The notes below the pieces were generated by a model. It had not been told where the DNA came from and made no database searches. It worked only from the letters and a program-made list of their open reading frames with translations. DNA of 64,000 nucleotides, from assembly GCF_023838525.1 (NCBI RefSeq), contig NZ_JAHUQD010000004.1:1-64000 (forward strand). Direction: 5' to 3'. The translations under genes were made by a program, and so were the position numbers. Every line of letters starts with the position of its first letter. Within the stretch, counting starts at the first letter, position 1. This DNA is from Caldicoprobacter algeriensis. GTDB taxonomy: Bacteria > Bacillota > Clostridia > Caldicoprobacterales > Caldicoprobacteraceae. This document shows positions 26,370 through 35,565 of the stretch, one piece after another.

Positions 26370-26407
26370 CATAGGCCAGAGAAGAACCGGCTCTTCTCTG
26401 GCCTATG
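26370..26407 (-). terminator. Strong hairpin after the M23 gene
   Basis: A perfect 16-bp stem (26370-26385 and 26392-26407, arms beginning CATAGGCCAG) with a 6-base loop. On the minus strand it is followed by GTTTTGTTATTT, a fair T-rich tail. It lies between the M23 gene and ctpA, so ctpA may be partly separated from ftsEX transcription. Confidence 0.7.
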
Positions 26408-26420
26408 TGCTGAGCGCGAT

Positions 26421-27638
26421 TTATCGCCCCAAATACGGCATGGGATTAACAGGCACCCCGTCTTTCCTCACCTCAAAATGCGCATGGGGACCAGTTGATA
26501 TGCCCGTGCTACCCACCTTCATAACCGGCTGCCCTCTCTTTACCTGCTGCCCCGCCGATACCAGGATTTGCGAACCATGGGCATAAAGGGTGGTTATACC
26601 TCCTCCATGTTCGATTATTACGCAGTTGCCGTAGCCGCCGTACCACCCTGCAAATATAACCGTTCCATCAGCGCCGGCCACAAAATTCTGGCCGTATATG
26701 CTTTGCCCGCTTCCATAATTTGAACCAATATCTATGCCTGTATGTAGCCTTCTGGTACCGTAAACAGGATGTACACGGTAGCCGAATGGCGAAGTTATGG
26801 TATAAAACCCTGGAACCGGCCACGCCAGTATGCCGCCTGTATATTGACTACCGGTTTGCTGGCTGCCGGTATCCCTGCCTGCTCTAGACTGGGCCTCCCT
26901 TTTGCGCTGTTCCTCCAGCTGCCTGAGCAATTGCTGGATGGTCTTTTCAAGTTCCTTTGACGTTCTTTCAAGCTCCTCCAAGTCGCGTTCATAACGCTCT
27001 TGCTGCTCCTTCAATTGCTGCAACAACAGGTTCTGCTCCTTCTTCTTTTGCTCGATCTCCGCCTTTTGTCTGGCTACTGCCTGCTTTTTCTGTGTAAGAG
27101 ATTGCTCCAATTCTTCCAGCTCGGCCCGCTTTTTGTCCACCTGATCCCTGTACTGCTCCATCTGGTCAAGAACCTGTATATCAAAAGCTATCAGCTGCTG
27201 CACCATGGACATTCGATCCAAAAACTCGTTTATGCTTTTCGCTTCCAAAAGAAGCTCCAGATATGAAGGGACACCATTCATGTATATAGCCCTTATTCGA
27301 TCAGCCATCAGCTCTTCCTGCTTTTCGGCCTCCTCAATAGCCCTCTCAAGCTCTTTGCGCGTCGCCTCCAGCTCCTCCTGCGTAGATTGCAGCTCTTTTT
27401 CAAGCTTATTTAGCTCCTGTTCCTTTTGTTTAAGCTGCTTTTCTATATCCTGCAGCCTGGCAGCCACCTCGTTTTGTTGTTGCTTGACCTCTTCCAGCTG
27501 CTCTTCAGTATTCTTTATCTCTTCATTGACCTCATTGAGCTGCTGTTTTTTCTTATCGATGTTGGAAGCAGCCATGGCGGTAACCCCAGTAAAAACAAAC
27601 AAAACAGCACATAACAATGCAATAGCCCTGTATCGCAT
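26421..27638 (-). CDS. Murein hydrolase/activator with coiled coil and M23 peptidase domain
   Basis: A 405-residue exported protein. The signal peptide spans 1-25 (ALLCAVLFVFTGVTAMAAS). Residues about 28-245 are an extended coiled coil rich in Glu, Gln and Lys, as in EnvC and CwlO. The M23 domain at about 285-400 keeps the zinc and catalytic residues: RLHTGIDIGS, LYAHGSQ and GPHAHFEVRKDG. Such proteins are activated by FtsEX, encoded directly upstream. ATG 27638 is preceded by GGGGTGA; the GTG at 27647 lacks a ribosome site. Confidence 0.92.
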   Translation of the reverse strand: MRYRAIALLCAVLFVFTGVTAMAASNIDKKKQQLNEVNEEIKNTEEQLEEVKQQQNEVAARLQDIEKQLKQKEQELNKLEKELQSTQEELEATRKELERAIEEAEKQEELMADRIRAIYMNGVPSYLELLLEAKSINEFLDRMSMVQQLIAFDIQVLDQMEQYRDQVDKKRAELEELEQSLTQKKQAVARQKAEIEQKKKEQNLLLQQLKEQQERYERDLEELERTSKELEKTIQQLLRQLEEQRKREAQSRAGRDTGSQQTGSQYTGGILAWPVPGFYTITSPFGYRVHPVYGTRRLHTGIDIGSNYGSGQSIYGQNFVAGADGTVIFAGWYGGYGNCVIIEHGGGITTLYAHGSQILVSAGQQVKRGQPVMKVGSTGISTGPHAHFEVRKDGVPVNPMPYLGR

Positions 27639-27880
27639 CCCCTTCACCCCAATACACGTTTATTTAAGGCATTCACATGCTCTTTTCAAATATATTGCCA
27701 GCAAAGCAGCAACGCCAAAGTCACCATTCATGTTTTGGTAACCATCAGCTCAACTTGCCTGCCAGCATATCCTACCATACCAATAATACATGCAAATCAT
27801 CCGACTAAGAAGCATGTCCACCTTTTGATCAAAATAAACCATATGAAGTGGGGCATAATAGTAGGGCACAATGTCAACGT

Positions 27881-28792
27881 TTACACCCTCAAGTGCTTTC
27901 TGATTGACAGGCAGCTGGCCAACACGCCCACACACGCCCCCACCAGCAAAGAGGCTTCAAGGACATACAGCATTACTTCATTCAATGGCAGCAGTCTAAA
28001 TATTCCCAGATACCCCCACCTCATGTTTATATAGCTGCTCCTGTCAAGCAAGAACTTGTAACCCAGCGCCACAACCCCTGTGGCTATTACGCTGCCCATC
28101 ACTCCCAGGATGAGCCCTTCAATTATAAAAGGCCAGCGAATAAACCAGTCGGTGGCTCCAATGTATTTCATGATCCCTATCTCTCTTCTTCTGGAATACA
28201 CCGTCAACCTGACGGTATTGCTGATGATAATGGCAGCCACACCCGCCAGGACAGCCACAAGGCCCATGCCCACCAACCGGATGGTCCGTGCAAGCCATTC
28301 TATAAACTCGGCCACCTTGCTGCTGTAGTTCACCTCTTCAATGGCAGGGATCTCTTTTGCCTTCTCCACAATGGTATTCACGTATTCCGGCTTCTCTATT
28401 TTAACCAAAAAGGAGTCAGGTAAAGGATTGTTCTCCCCGGTATACCCATCAAGCAGGCTTCCCTTATCGCCCAGCTGGCGCTTCCACTCTTCAAGAGCCT
28501 GATGCCTGGAGATAAACTCAACATCGTAAACGCCTTGCCAGCTGCTTATCTCCTTTTCCAAACTGGAGCGTTCACTGTCGGTCACTCCGTCTTTCAAAAA
28601 CAGGGTAATCTCCATCTTGGATTCCACTTCTTTCATCATCACATCAAGGTTGACAACGATAACCAATATAAGTCCCAAGACGATCAGCGCAACCATTATG
28701 GCAGTGACTGACGCCAGCGACATGACACGATTGCGAAGGATATTTTGAAACCCGTGATAAACGAAAAACCTCCAGCTCCTAAGGTTCATCAA
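27881..28792 (-). CDS. ftsX: Cell-division ABC transporter membrane subunit FtsX
   Basis: A 303-residue membrane protein with four helices: one at about 25-47, a large extracytoplasmic loop (50-170), and three at about 175-295. KYIGATDWFIRWPFIIEG in the intracellular loop is typical of FtsX. It transmits ATP-driven change from FtsE to a murein hydrolase outside, here most likely the M23 protein. The start overlaps ftsE by 14 bases. Confidence 0.94.
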   Translation of the reverse strand: MMNLRSWRFFVYHGFQNILRNRVMSLASVTAIMVALIVLGLILVIVVNLDVMMKEVESKMEITLFLKDGVTDSERSSLEKEISSWQGVYDVEFISRHQALEEWKRQLGDKGSLLDGYTGENNPLPDSFLVKIEKPEYVNTIVEKAKEIPAIEEVNYSSKVAEFIEWLARTIRLVGMGLVAVLAGVAAIIISNTVRLTVYSRRREIGIMKYIGATDWFIRWPFIIEGLILGVMGSVIATGVVALGYKFLLDRSSYINMRWGYLGIFRLLPLNEVMLYVLEASLLVGACVGVLASCLSIRKHLRV

Positions 28793-29465
28793 AATATCCC
28801 CCTTCCTGCTCGTCCTTGATCAAAACCCCCTTACGGAATTGAAGCACCCGTTTTCGCATAGCGTTGACGATGCTCTTGGCGTGAGTGGCCATGATTACGG
28901 TGGTCCCCCGACGATTTATCAGATTTATGATCTTCATGATCTCCATGGCAGTTACGGGATCCAGATTACCGGTGGGCTCGTCCGCGATGAGAATTGAGGG
29001 ATTATTCACAAGGGCCCTGGCAAGAGCCACCCTCTGCTGTTCGCCGCCCGATAGCTGATGTGGGTAAGCATGGGCTTTTGAACCCAGCCCTACCATACTC
29101 AATACAGCCGGCACTCTCCTGCGGATCTCCTTTGGAGAAGCCCCCACAATCTCCATAGCAAAAGCCACGTTTTCATAAGCCGTCCTATCGGGAAGCAGCC
29201 TGAAGTCCTGGAACACCACTCCCAGCTTACGGCGATAATACGGAATTTCCTTCCTCTTTAAAGAGGATAAATCAACGTCATCCACAATTATGCTGCCAGA
29301 TGTGGGCTCAATCTCCTTGAGAAGCAATTTTATCAACGTGGTCTTACCTGCGCCGCTAGCCCCCACTATAAACACAAACTCGCCATTTGCAATTGTAAAG
29401 TTTACATTTGATAGCGCACACAAACCATTGGGATAAACCTTTGTCACGTTTCTAAACTGTATCAA
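28779..29465 (-). CDS. ftsE: Cell-division ATP-binding protein FtsE
   Basis: ATPase partner of FtsX, 228 residues, the exact usual length from TTG 29465 ([14 protein letters not shown]). Walker A GASGAGKT is near residue 35, [15 protein letters not shown] near 137, and [12 protein letters not shown] near 160. GGGAG lies eight bases before the TTG, and the TTGA overlap with the stop of the regulator gene confirms the start; a GTG at 29474 would leave no ribosome site. Confidence 0.95.
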   Translation of the reverse strand: MIQFRNVTKVYPNGLCALSNVNFTIANGEFVFIVGASGAGKTTLIKLLLKEIEPTSGSIIVDDVDLSSLKRKEIPYYRRKLGVVFQDFRLLPDRTAYENVAFAMEIVGASPKEIRRRVPAVLSMVGLGSKAHAYPHQLSGGEQQRVALARALVNNPSILIADEPTGNLDPVTAMEIMKIINLINRRGTTVIMATHAKSIVNAMRKRVLQFRKGVLIKDEQEGGYFDEP

Positions 29466-30547
29466 GAGTAACACTCCCGTTTCTGCTTATCTAGCATCAT
29501 CATTATTTTAAATGTAACTGCATCATGGAAGTTTCTCAGGTCAAGCCCCAGTGCTCTCTGTATCTTGTCCAGGCGATACACCAGGGTGTTACGGTGAATA
29601 TAAAGCTGCCTGGCAGTCTCGCTCAAATTCAAATTGTTTTCAAAAAATTTATTAATGGTAGTTATCATCTCTTCGTTGAGCACCTTTCTGGCTTCTTCGT
29701 TAAAAATCGCTTCACAGTACTTGTGTGAAATCTGCAGGGGAATCTCGTGCAGAAACCGCTCCAGAAGCAAGCTGTCATATCTGTATATTCGACCCGTCAC
29801 GTCATACATCAACCCTACCTCTATGGCCTGCATGGCTTCAAGATACGATTCTCTCAGCTGAAAGATGCTGGGCTTAGTTCTACCTATTCCAATGCAGATC
29901 TTCACGGTAGTCTCGTTCAGAATAGTCTCTTCCATAGCAGCTGCCATCTGCTCCAGCTCATCCTCATCCATCTCGTCAAACACCCGCTTAACCAGTATCA
30001 CCGTTCGGTTATCAAACAATATCAGAATATCTCCCTGACTTTTAGGGAAAACTTTTAAAAGCAGTTTGTAGACCTGTTCGGCCTCCATGCTGGCAGTACG
30101 TATGACAAGCACACATCGAGCTACGTTGGGTTCAAGCTTATACTCTCGAGCCAGCTCCTGAAGCTCAAGGTCGGACACCTGATCCAGTATAATCCTGCGC
30201 ACAACCTCTTCTCGATTAAGCTTCTGTATATTGGACTTCAAATACAGCTCAATGATTGATGCAATAAGCATACAGTAGTTCCTGGTGACCTTGCTTACAC
30301 CATCCATGGCTATAAAATAAGTGATGGTCTTATCAACGCTGAACTTCAAATAAGTCCTGCCGTTGTGAACAAAGGTGAGCCTGCCGTTTATGGTATCGTA
30401 GTCCCTCACAGCCGGCTCAGCCTGTCCCACTCTCTCCCTGTCGCTACTGGCCACAATCATCCCCGCAGGATCGACGATATCGGTCGTTACCTGGATATTG
30501 CGCGCCACCCTGTCCAGTACCTTTTGCATCCTTTGCTCGGTTAGCAT
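29462..30547 (-). CDS. CdaR/PucR-type transcriptional regulator
   Basis: A 361-residue regulator. The N-terminal part (about 1-135, MLTEQRMQKVLDRVARNIQV, then DIVDPAGMIVASSDRERVG) is a sugar-diacid recognition-type sensor; the C-terminal helix-turn-helix lies at about 300-355 (LSETARQLYIHRNTLVYRLD). ATG 30547 follows GGGTGG. Its stop overlaps ftsE (TTGA), so it is made together with FtsEX. The signal it senses is unknown; carbon diacids are the family default. Confidence 0.88.
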   Translation of the reverse strand: MLTEQRMQKVLDRVARNIQVTTDIVDPAGMIVASSDRERVGQAEPAVRDYDTINGRLTFVHNGRTYLKFSVDKTITYFIAMDGVSKVTRNYCMLIASIIELYLKSNIQKLNREEVVRRIILDQVSDLELQELAREYKLEPNVARCVLVIRTASMEAEQVYKLLLKVFPKSQGDILILFDNRTVILVKRVFDEMDEDELEQMAAAMEETILNETTVKICIGIGRTKPSIFQLRESYLEAMQAIEVGLMYDVTGRIYRYDSLLLERFLHEIPLQISHKYCEAIFNEEARKVLNEEMITTINKFFENNLNLSETARQLYIHRNTLVYRLDKIQRALGLDLRNFHDAVTFKIMMMLDKQKRECYS

Positions 30548-30590
30548 AATATTACCACCCAAATATAAGTATACATTAATTTATGAAATA

Positions 30591-30637
30591 AAAAAAGCAG
30601 AAATATTATCCATAAAGACAATATTTCTGCTTTTTTT
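30591..30637. terminator. Bidirectional terminator downstream of the sugar ABC ATPase gene
   Basis: Stem GCAGAAATATT/AATATTTCTGC (30597-30607 and 30620-30630), 12-base loop, with A-run on the left and seven T on the right. On the minus strand it ends the msmX-type transcript and isolates it from the regulator-ftsEX operon. Confidence 0.85.
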
Positions 30638-30668
30638 ACAAAAAGTCCTCTTTGATTTTAAAGGATAT

Positions 30669-31784
30669 TTATCTAAGCAGTATGGTCTCTTCCGTATCCT
30701 TATCAAAGAAGTGCAGCTTGTTGGTATCAAAGGCAATCTTAATGGTATCGCCCACTCTTGCCTTGGACCTCGGGTTAACTCTTGCCACCAGGTTCCTGCC
30801 CGATACCGTCAGGTACAAGTAAGTCTCAGAACCCAGGAGCTCTACAACGTCTACATGAGCCTTTACCGTGCTGTCTGCAGCACTGGCTAAGAATATCTCC
30901 TCATCATGGAGGTCCTCAGGACGAATACCCATTATTACTTCTTTACCGATATAGGAAGGATCTTTAAATTTCCTTACCTTGCCTGCCGGAATCTTGATCT
31001 TGTTATCCTCAAATACGGCGTATACGTCATCGCCCTCTTTTACCAGGTGCACATTGATAAAGTTCATCTGCGGGCTACCGATAAATCCTGCTACGAACAA
31101 GTTGACGGGATAGTCGTACAAGTTCTGAGGTGTGTCTACCTGTTGGATGAATCCATCCTTCATGACAACGATACGCGTACCCATGGTCATAGCTTCGGTC
31201 TGATCGTGCGTTACGTAGATGAAAGTGGTTTGCAATCTCTGATGTAGCTTTGTAAGCTCGGTTCTCATCTGCACCCTCAGTTTCGCATCCAAGTTGGACA
31301 ACGGCTCATCCATCAAGAACACCTTAGGTTCACGGACTATAGCACGCCCTACAGCCACCCTCTGTCTCTGTCCACCCGACAGAGCCTTGGGTTTTCTGTT
31401 CAACAGATGCTCAATATCCAGCATCCGTGCGGCTTCCCTTACGCGCCGATCTATTTCGGCCTTGGGTACCTTCCTGAGCTTGAGACCGAAAGCCATGTTG
31501 TCGTATACCGTCATATGCGGATACAGAGCGTAGTTCTGGAAAACCATCGCTATATCCCTGTCTTTGGGAGCCACATCGTTGACCAATCTATCGCCGATGT
31601 AGAGTTCCCCTTCTGTGATCTCCTCTAGCCCGGCAACCATACGCAGTGTAGTAGTCTTTCCACATCCAGAAGGGCCTACCAAAACTATAAACTCCTTATC
31701 AGCAATATCAAGGTTAAAATTGCTTACAGCAGTGACCCCTCCTGGATATACCTTAGACACGTTTCTAAAAGTTACACTTGCCAT
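30669..31784 (-). CDS. msmX: Multi-sugar ABC transporter ATPase, MsmX/UgpC type
   Basis: A 371-residue ATPase that can energise several carbohydrate importers lacking their own ATPase. Walker A GPSGCGKT is near residue 38, [16 protein letters not shown] near 135, Walker [16 protein letters not shown] near 155, [13 protein letters not shown] near 190, and a C-terminal MalK-like TOBE domain (about 235-365, [13 protein letters not shown]). Start ATG follows GGAGGGG. It stands alone between terminators, as is usual for a shared ATPase. Confidence 0.93.
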   Translation of the reverse strand: MASVTFRNVSKVYPGGVTAVSNFNLDIADKEFIVLVGPSGCGKTTTLRMVAGLEEITEGELYIGDRLVNDVAPKDRDIAMVFQNYALYPHMTVYDNMAFGLKLRKVPKAEIDRRVREAARMLDIEHLLNRKPKALSGGQRQRVAVGRAIVREPKVFLMDEPLSNLDAKLRVQMRTELTKLHQRLQTTFIYVTHDQTEAMTMGTRIVVMKDGFIQQVDTPQNLYDYPVNLFVAGFIGSPQMNFINVHLVKEGDDVYAVFEDNKIKIPAGKVRKFKDPSYIGKEVIMGIRPEDLHDEEIFLASAADSTVKAHVDVVELLGSETYLYLTVSGRNLVARVNPRSKARVGDTIKIAFDTNKLHFFDKDTEETILLR

Positions 31785-32101
31785 TTAAACCCCTCCATAA
31801 CAGTATTTTCCGCACCCCTTGGATGCAAAACTTAAAAAATAAATACCAAGTATGATTATATTATAATGTCTCCAGGACAATCTGACTATAGATATTATTA
31901 ACAAAAAAAGCACATTAGTTTTTGAAAGTATTGCATAAATGTTGAATATCCTTCTTCCACTTTAATATTTTATTACTTGCCACTACCCGCTTCAACAGAA
32001 TATATGCCTCTATGCATAAATAATAAATGCAACGATTAAGGTGATATATCATAGGATTATTATAGGTATGTGAAAAATTTTAATAAAACACGCTCAACAT
32101 G
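31785..32101. other. AT-rich divergent spacer between msmX and argC
   Basis: No gene is readable in these 317 bases. An inverted motif TGCAT-N9-ATGCA occurs at 32014-32032, and CAACATGTTG, a 10-bp palindrome, at 32095-32104. The second adjoins the argC promoter. No T-box or riboswitch pattern is recognised. Confidence 0.4.
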
Positions 32102-32130
32102 TTGTATTTTTATACAATAATATTTATAAT
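32102..32130 (+). promoter_or_regulatory. argC promoter with candidate ARG box
   Basis: TTGTAT (32102-32107), 17-base spacer, TATAAT (32125-32130). The inverted repeat TTGTATTTTTATACAA (32102-32117) covers the -35 box and keeps the TGnAT-WWWW-ATnCA frame of ArgR operators. This would give repression by arginine through ArgR. The match is by eye and the region is AT-rich. Confidence 0.45.
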
Positions 32131-32168
32131 TATAACATGTGCATTAAAAATCAAAGGGGGTCACAGCG

Positions 32169-33209
32169 TTGATCAGGGTTAGCGTTGTTGGCGCAACGGG
32201 ATATGCCGGAATAGAGCTGGTGAGGCTGCTCTACTCCCATCCACAAGTGGAGCTTGTGCATCTCGTATCCCAGAGCTTTGCTGAACAGCCTATATCCGAC
32301 ATATATCCAAATTTCAAAGGATTGCTCGACAAGGCGTGCAGCCAGCTCGACATCGACAAAATCGCAGAGGAAAGCGACGTCGTATTCACCTCGCTGCCTC
32401 ACGGGATTTCAAACCAAGTGATCCCGGCTCTGTACGAAAGGGGCAAAAAGGTGATTGACTTAAGCGGCGATTTTCGATACAAATCAGCGGAAGTATACGA
32501 AAAGTGGTACGGCACCCGTCACGTACGCCCAGACCTGCTGCAAGCGTCGGTATACGGGCTTCCGGAATTACACAGGGATGAGATCAAAACAGCCAGGCTA
32601 ATAGGCAACCCCGGCTGCTATCCCACATGTGCTATATTGGGTCTGGCTCCACTGGTAAAGCAGGGGCTGATTGACTTAAATTCCATCATCATAGATGCCA
32701 AATCCGGAGCCACGGGTGCGGGCAGGGAGCCGTCACAGGGCCTTCACTTTTGCGAAGTGGATGAAAACATAAAAGCGTACAACGTGGCAACTCACCGCCA
32801 CACTTCCGAGATAGAGCAGGAACTCGGCATACTGGCCCAAAGGGAGGTCACATTATCGTTTACCCCGCATCTTTTGCCTGTAAAACGGGGAATCCTGAGC
32901 ACCATATACGCCAATTTGAAAAAATCGCTGAGCTTTGGAGATGTTTACAGCCTGTACAGCGAGTTTTACGCCGGCGAGCCGTTTATAGTCCTTCACCAGG
33001 AAGGAAACCTCCCCGAGATAAAGCACGTAAATGGCTCAAACAACTGCCACATCGGATTTGTGGTTGACAGGCGCACCCACCGGATAATAGTCGTGGCGGC
33101 AATAGACAACCTCATAAAAGGCGCAGGAGGGCAAGCTGTACAAAACATGAATATACTGTTTGGTCTGGACGAGACCATGGGGCTGCGAAATCCTGGATGG
33201 TACCTCTAA
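32169..33209 (+). CDS. argC: N-acetyl-gamma-glutamyl-phosphate reductase
   Basis: Third step of arginine synthesis: NADPH-dependent reduction of N-acetylglutamyl phosphate to the semialdehyde. The 346 residues show the nucleotide loop VVGATGYAGIELVR at 6-19, the catalytic Cys in GNPGCYPTCA near 150, SGATGAGREPSQGLHF near 180-195 and HRHTSEIEQEL near 210. It begins with TTG, eight bases after AGGGGGT. argB follows 146 bases later; other arg genes are not in the window. Confidence 0.96.
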   Translation: MIRVSVVGATGYAGIELVRLLYSHPQVELVHLVSQSFAEQPISDIYPNFKGLLDKACSQLDIDKIAEESDVVFTSLPHGISNQVIPALYERGKKVIDLSGDFRYKSAEVYEKWYGTRHVRPDLLQASVYGLPELHRDEIKTARLIGNPGCYPTCAILGLAPLVKQGLIDLNSIIIDAKSGATGAGREPSQGLHFCEVDENIKAYNVATHRHTSEIEQELGILAQREVTLSFTPHLLPVKRGILSTIYANLKKSLSFGDVYSLYSEFYAGEPFIVLHQEGNLPEIKHVNGSNNCHIGFVVDRRTHRIIVVAAIDNLIKGAGGQAVQNMNILFGLDETMGLRNPGWYL

Positions 33210-33254
33210 AACAGCTACCATCACATCTGCGTTGCTGCGTTATAAAGAAATAAA

Positions 33255-33286
33255 GGGCAATTTTAGGATAGGGCAATTTTAGGATA
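33255..33286 (+). repeat. Tandem duplication of 16 bases between argC and argB
   Basis: GGGCAATTTTAGGATA occurs twice head to tail with no mismatch (33255-33270, 33271-33286). It looks like a recent slippage event in the intergenic spacer and has no evident function. Confidence 0.8.
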
Positions 33287-33355
33287 ATCAAAATTTTCAG
33301 CCCAAATAAGAAGCCAATATATTTAAGAGAAATCTTAGGGGAGAGGAGAACGATT

Positions 33356-34219
33356 ATGGATACATTGATTCATAAGGCCAACATCTTAACCGAGGCCTTG
33401 CCTTATATACAGCAGCTCAGCGGCAAAACTGTTGTTATAAAGTACGGCGGAAATGCCATGATAAGCGACGACATAAGCCGTACCATCATGCAGGATATCA
33501 CCCTTCTCAAATACGTGGGCGTAAATCCCATTGTAGTGCACGGCGGTGGACCAGAGATCACCAAAATGCTTGAGGCTTTAAATATCCCATCTAAATTTTA
33601 CAAGGGACTGCGCATTACAACAAAGGAAGCCATGGAAGTAGTGCAAATGGTATTAACGGGAAAGATCAACAAGGATATAGTATCCCAGCTCAATTCCCTG
33701 GGGGGCAAAGCCATAGGCCTGTGCGGGAAAGATGCTAACCTAATAGAGGTAGAGCCCATGGAGCCCATAGATGGAGTGGACCTGGGCTATGTGGGGAAGA
33801 TCAAAAATATAAACTGCAAAGTGCTGGAGATACTGGCAAGGGATGAGTACATCCCCGTAATTGCCCCCATAGGCGTAGGCCCTGACGGACAGAGCTACAA
33901 TATAAACGCCGATACGGTAGCGGGAGAGGTGGCCGCGGCTCTAAAAGCCGAAAAGCTGATATTTCTCACAGACGTCGATGGGATAAGGCGAGACCCGCAG
34001 GACCCCGAATCAATCATATCGGTCATAACAGTAGAAGAAGTGTACGACCTGATAGACAAGGGTATAATCACCGGCGGCATGATACCAAAGGTAAAGGGCT
34101 GTATAAAGAGCATCGAGCAGGGCGTCAAACGCACTCACATTGTCAACGGCACCATCCCCCATCCCATCCTTCTTGAGATATTCACCGATAAAGGGATTGG
34201 CACCATGGTGACGCGATAA
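33356..34219 (+). CDS. argB: Acetylglutamate kinase
   Basis: Phosphorylates N-acetylglutamate, the second and often arginine-inhibited step of arginine synthesis. The 287 residues include VIKYGGNAM near 25, [12 protein letters not shown] near 60, the [11 protein letters not shown] segment near 120, [14 protein letters not shown] near 180 and [11 protein letters not shown] near 240. GGGGAGAGGAG precedes the ATG. The N-terminal helix (about 1-20) is of the kind that mediates hexamer formation in arginine-sensitive enzymes. Confidence 0.96.
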   Translation: MDTLIHKANILTEALPYIQQLSGKTVVIKYGGNAMISDDISRTIMQDITLLKYVGVNPIVVHGGGPEITKMLEALNIPSKFYKGLRITTKEAMEVVQMVLTGKINKDIVSQLNSLGGKAIGLCGKDANLIEVEPMEPIDGVDLGYVGKIKNINCKVLEILARDEYIPVIAPIGVGPDGQSYNINADTVAGEVAAALKAEKLIFLTDVDGIRRDPQDPESIISVITVEEVYDLIDKGIITGGMIPKVKGCIKSIEQGVKRTHIVNGTIPHPILLEIFTDKGIGTMVTR

Positions 34220-34238
34220 AACTTAGAAAATCCATTAA

Positions 34239-34265
34239 AGCAGTCATTGCAATGACTGCTTTTTT
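34239..34265 (+). terminator. Terminator of argCB
   Basis: A perfect inverted repeat with 10-bp arms, AGCAGTCATT and AATGACTGCT (34239-34248 and 34251-34260), two-base loop, followed by TTTTT. Confidence 0.88.
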
Positions 34266-34309
34266 GCTATATCCTATTTAGAGAAAAACTTACGAAAGAG
34301 GGGATCTCA

Positions 34310-35260
34310 TTGACCCGCAAATCAGGCAGATCAAAAGCTGCACAAAACGCCCTTGCCAACCTGGCCATAATAGCCACCGTCATCTTCTGGGGAATGTCAT
34401 TTGTGAGCTCCAAGGCCATCCTCAATGCAGGCGTGCCTCCATTTACCATGGCCTTCCTTCGCTTTCTCATAGCATCCTTGATCCTGCTACCTATTCTCAA
34501 GCGATTACAGCCCGACACCAATATACGAAAAGAGGACAAAGTTCCTTTGATGTTGAGTGCCCTTTTCGGAGTGACCATATACTTTTTGTTTGAGACCTGG
34601 GGAATAAAGCTCACATCGGCAGCAAGCGCATCCATGATAGTTGCCAGCATACCCGTATTCACCATATGCGCCGAATATGTCATCTATAAAAATAGTATTT
34701 CGCCCATTAAATGGCTTGGGGTATTGATGTCAATAACAGGGGTCTATTTCATAATTAAAAGAGGACAACCCAGTGAGAACAACCCGCAGGCTCTCTGGGG
34801 CAACTTGCTTATGATTGGCGCCTGCCTGTCATGGGTTGCATATATATTAATAAGCAAAGGCTTAAACAGCAGGCTTTCGGGGCTGGCGCTCACCACATAT
34901 CAGAGCTTGTTCGGAGCGCTGTTTCTTCTGCCGCTCGCTCTCCTTGAACGCAACCTCTGGCGCCCCATACCCCCTATAGCATGGATAAACATAATATACC
35001 TGGCCGTATTCTGCAGTGCAATAAGCTATTTCCTCTATATATATTCCCTCTCACACCTGGATTCAGTGGTGGTCTCATCGTATGTAAACCTTATACCGGT
35101 GGTAAGCGCCCTGGGCGGCACATTTATACTGGGAGAAGAGATAACCCTGCAGCAGATTTTAGGCGGACTGATAGTAATAGCGGGCGTTTATGTAGTGAAT
35201 CTAAAAAAGGAGGAGGCATACAGGAATCTCAAGCAACACAAGCAAACCACCAGTTATTAG
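34310..35260 (+). CDS. EamA-family (drug/metabolite superfamily) transporter
   Basis: A 316-residue membrane protein with about ten helices made of two EamA repeats (about 15-150 and 160-300). ATVIFWGMSFVSSKAIL and VPPFTMAFLRFLIASLILLP mark the first repeat (the second motif given as PPFTMAFLRFLIASL). These are usually exporters of amino acids or other metabolites; the substrate cannot be told. TTG start follows AAGAGGGG. It stands alone after the argB terminator. Confidence 0.9.
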   Translation: MTRKSGRSKAAQNALANLAIIATVIFWGMSFVSSKAILNAGVPPFTMAFLRFLIASLILLPILKRLQPDTNIRKEDKVPLMLSALFGVTIYFLFETWGIKLTSAASASMIVASIPVFTICAEYVIYKNSISPIKWLGVLMSITGVYFIIKRGQPSENNPQALWGNLLMIGACLSWVAYILISKGLNSRLSGLALTTYQSLFGALFLLPLALLERNLWRPIPPIAWINIIYLAVFCSAISYFLYIYSLSHLDSVVVSSYVNLIPVVSALGGTFILGEEITLQQILGGLIVIAGVYVVNLKKEEAYRNLKQHKQTTSY

Positions 35261-35369
35261 CTGAAAAGGTCAAACATTGCAAATATTGTAATGTAAAAGC
35301 GCTGTAAATGCTGTATTACTCTTAAATTTTTACACATAGGCGGTACCAAATCAATTTGACGAAATGCTA

Positions 35370-35398
35370 TTGTAATATCTTTACTTTGCCATTATAAT
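35370..35398 (+). promoter_or_regulatory. Promoter upstream of the alpha-mannosidase gene
   Basis: TTGTAA (35370-35375), 17-base spacer, TATAAT (35393-35398). It lies 168 bases before the GTG start, and the intervening leader holds no recognised RNA element or catabolite-response site. The gap 35261-35565 has no gene. Confidence 0.45.
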
Positions 35399-35565
35399 TT
35401 AATTCTAGATGTTGCAGTAATCTCTCCACCAACAATCCCTCATTTTAAACACAAAACATGGAAACAGCCGAAGCAAACATTTAAACTAAACCGTTGGTAA
35501 GCCATAATCCTAAAATCGTCTGGGATGGTAAACACAAATAAAAAAATCAGATGAGGTGATATATC

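Noticed and set aside
27750-27935. 61-codon frame overlapping the end of ftsX
   Set aside because: ftsX ends at a normal length, and this frame lacks a ribosome site and any recognised similarity.
31785-32168. Possible T-box leader before argC
   Set aside because: No T-box sequence or terminator-antiterminator pair is visible; a palindrome over the -35 box is a simpler explanation.
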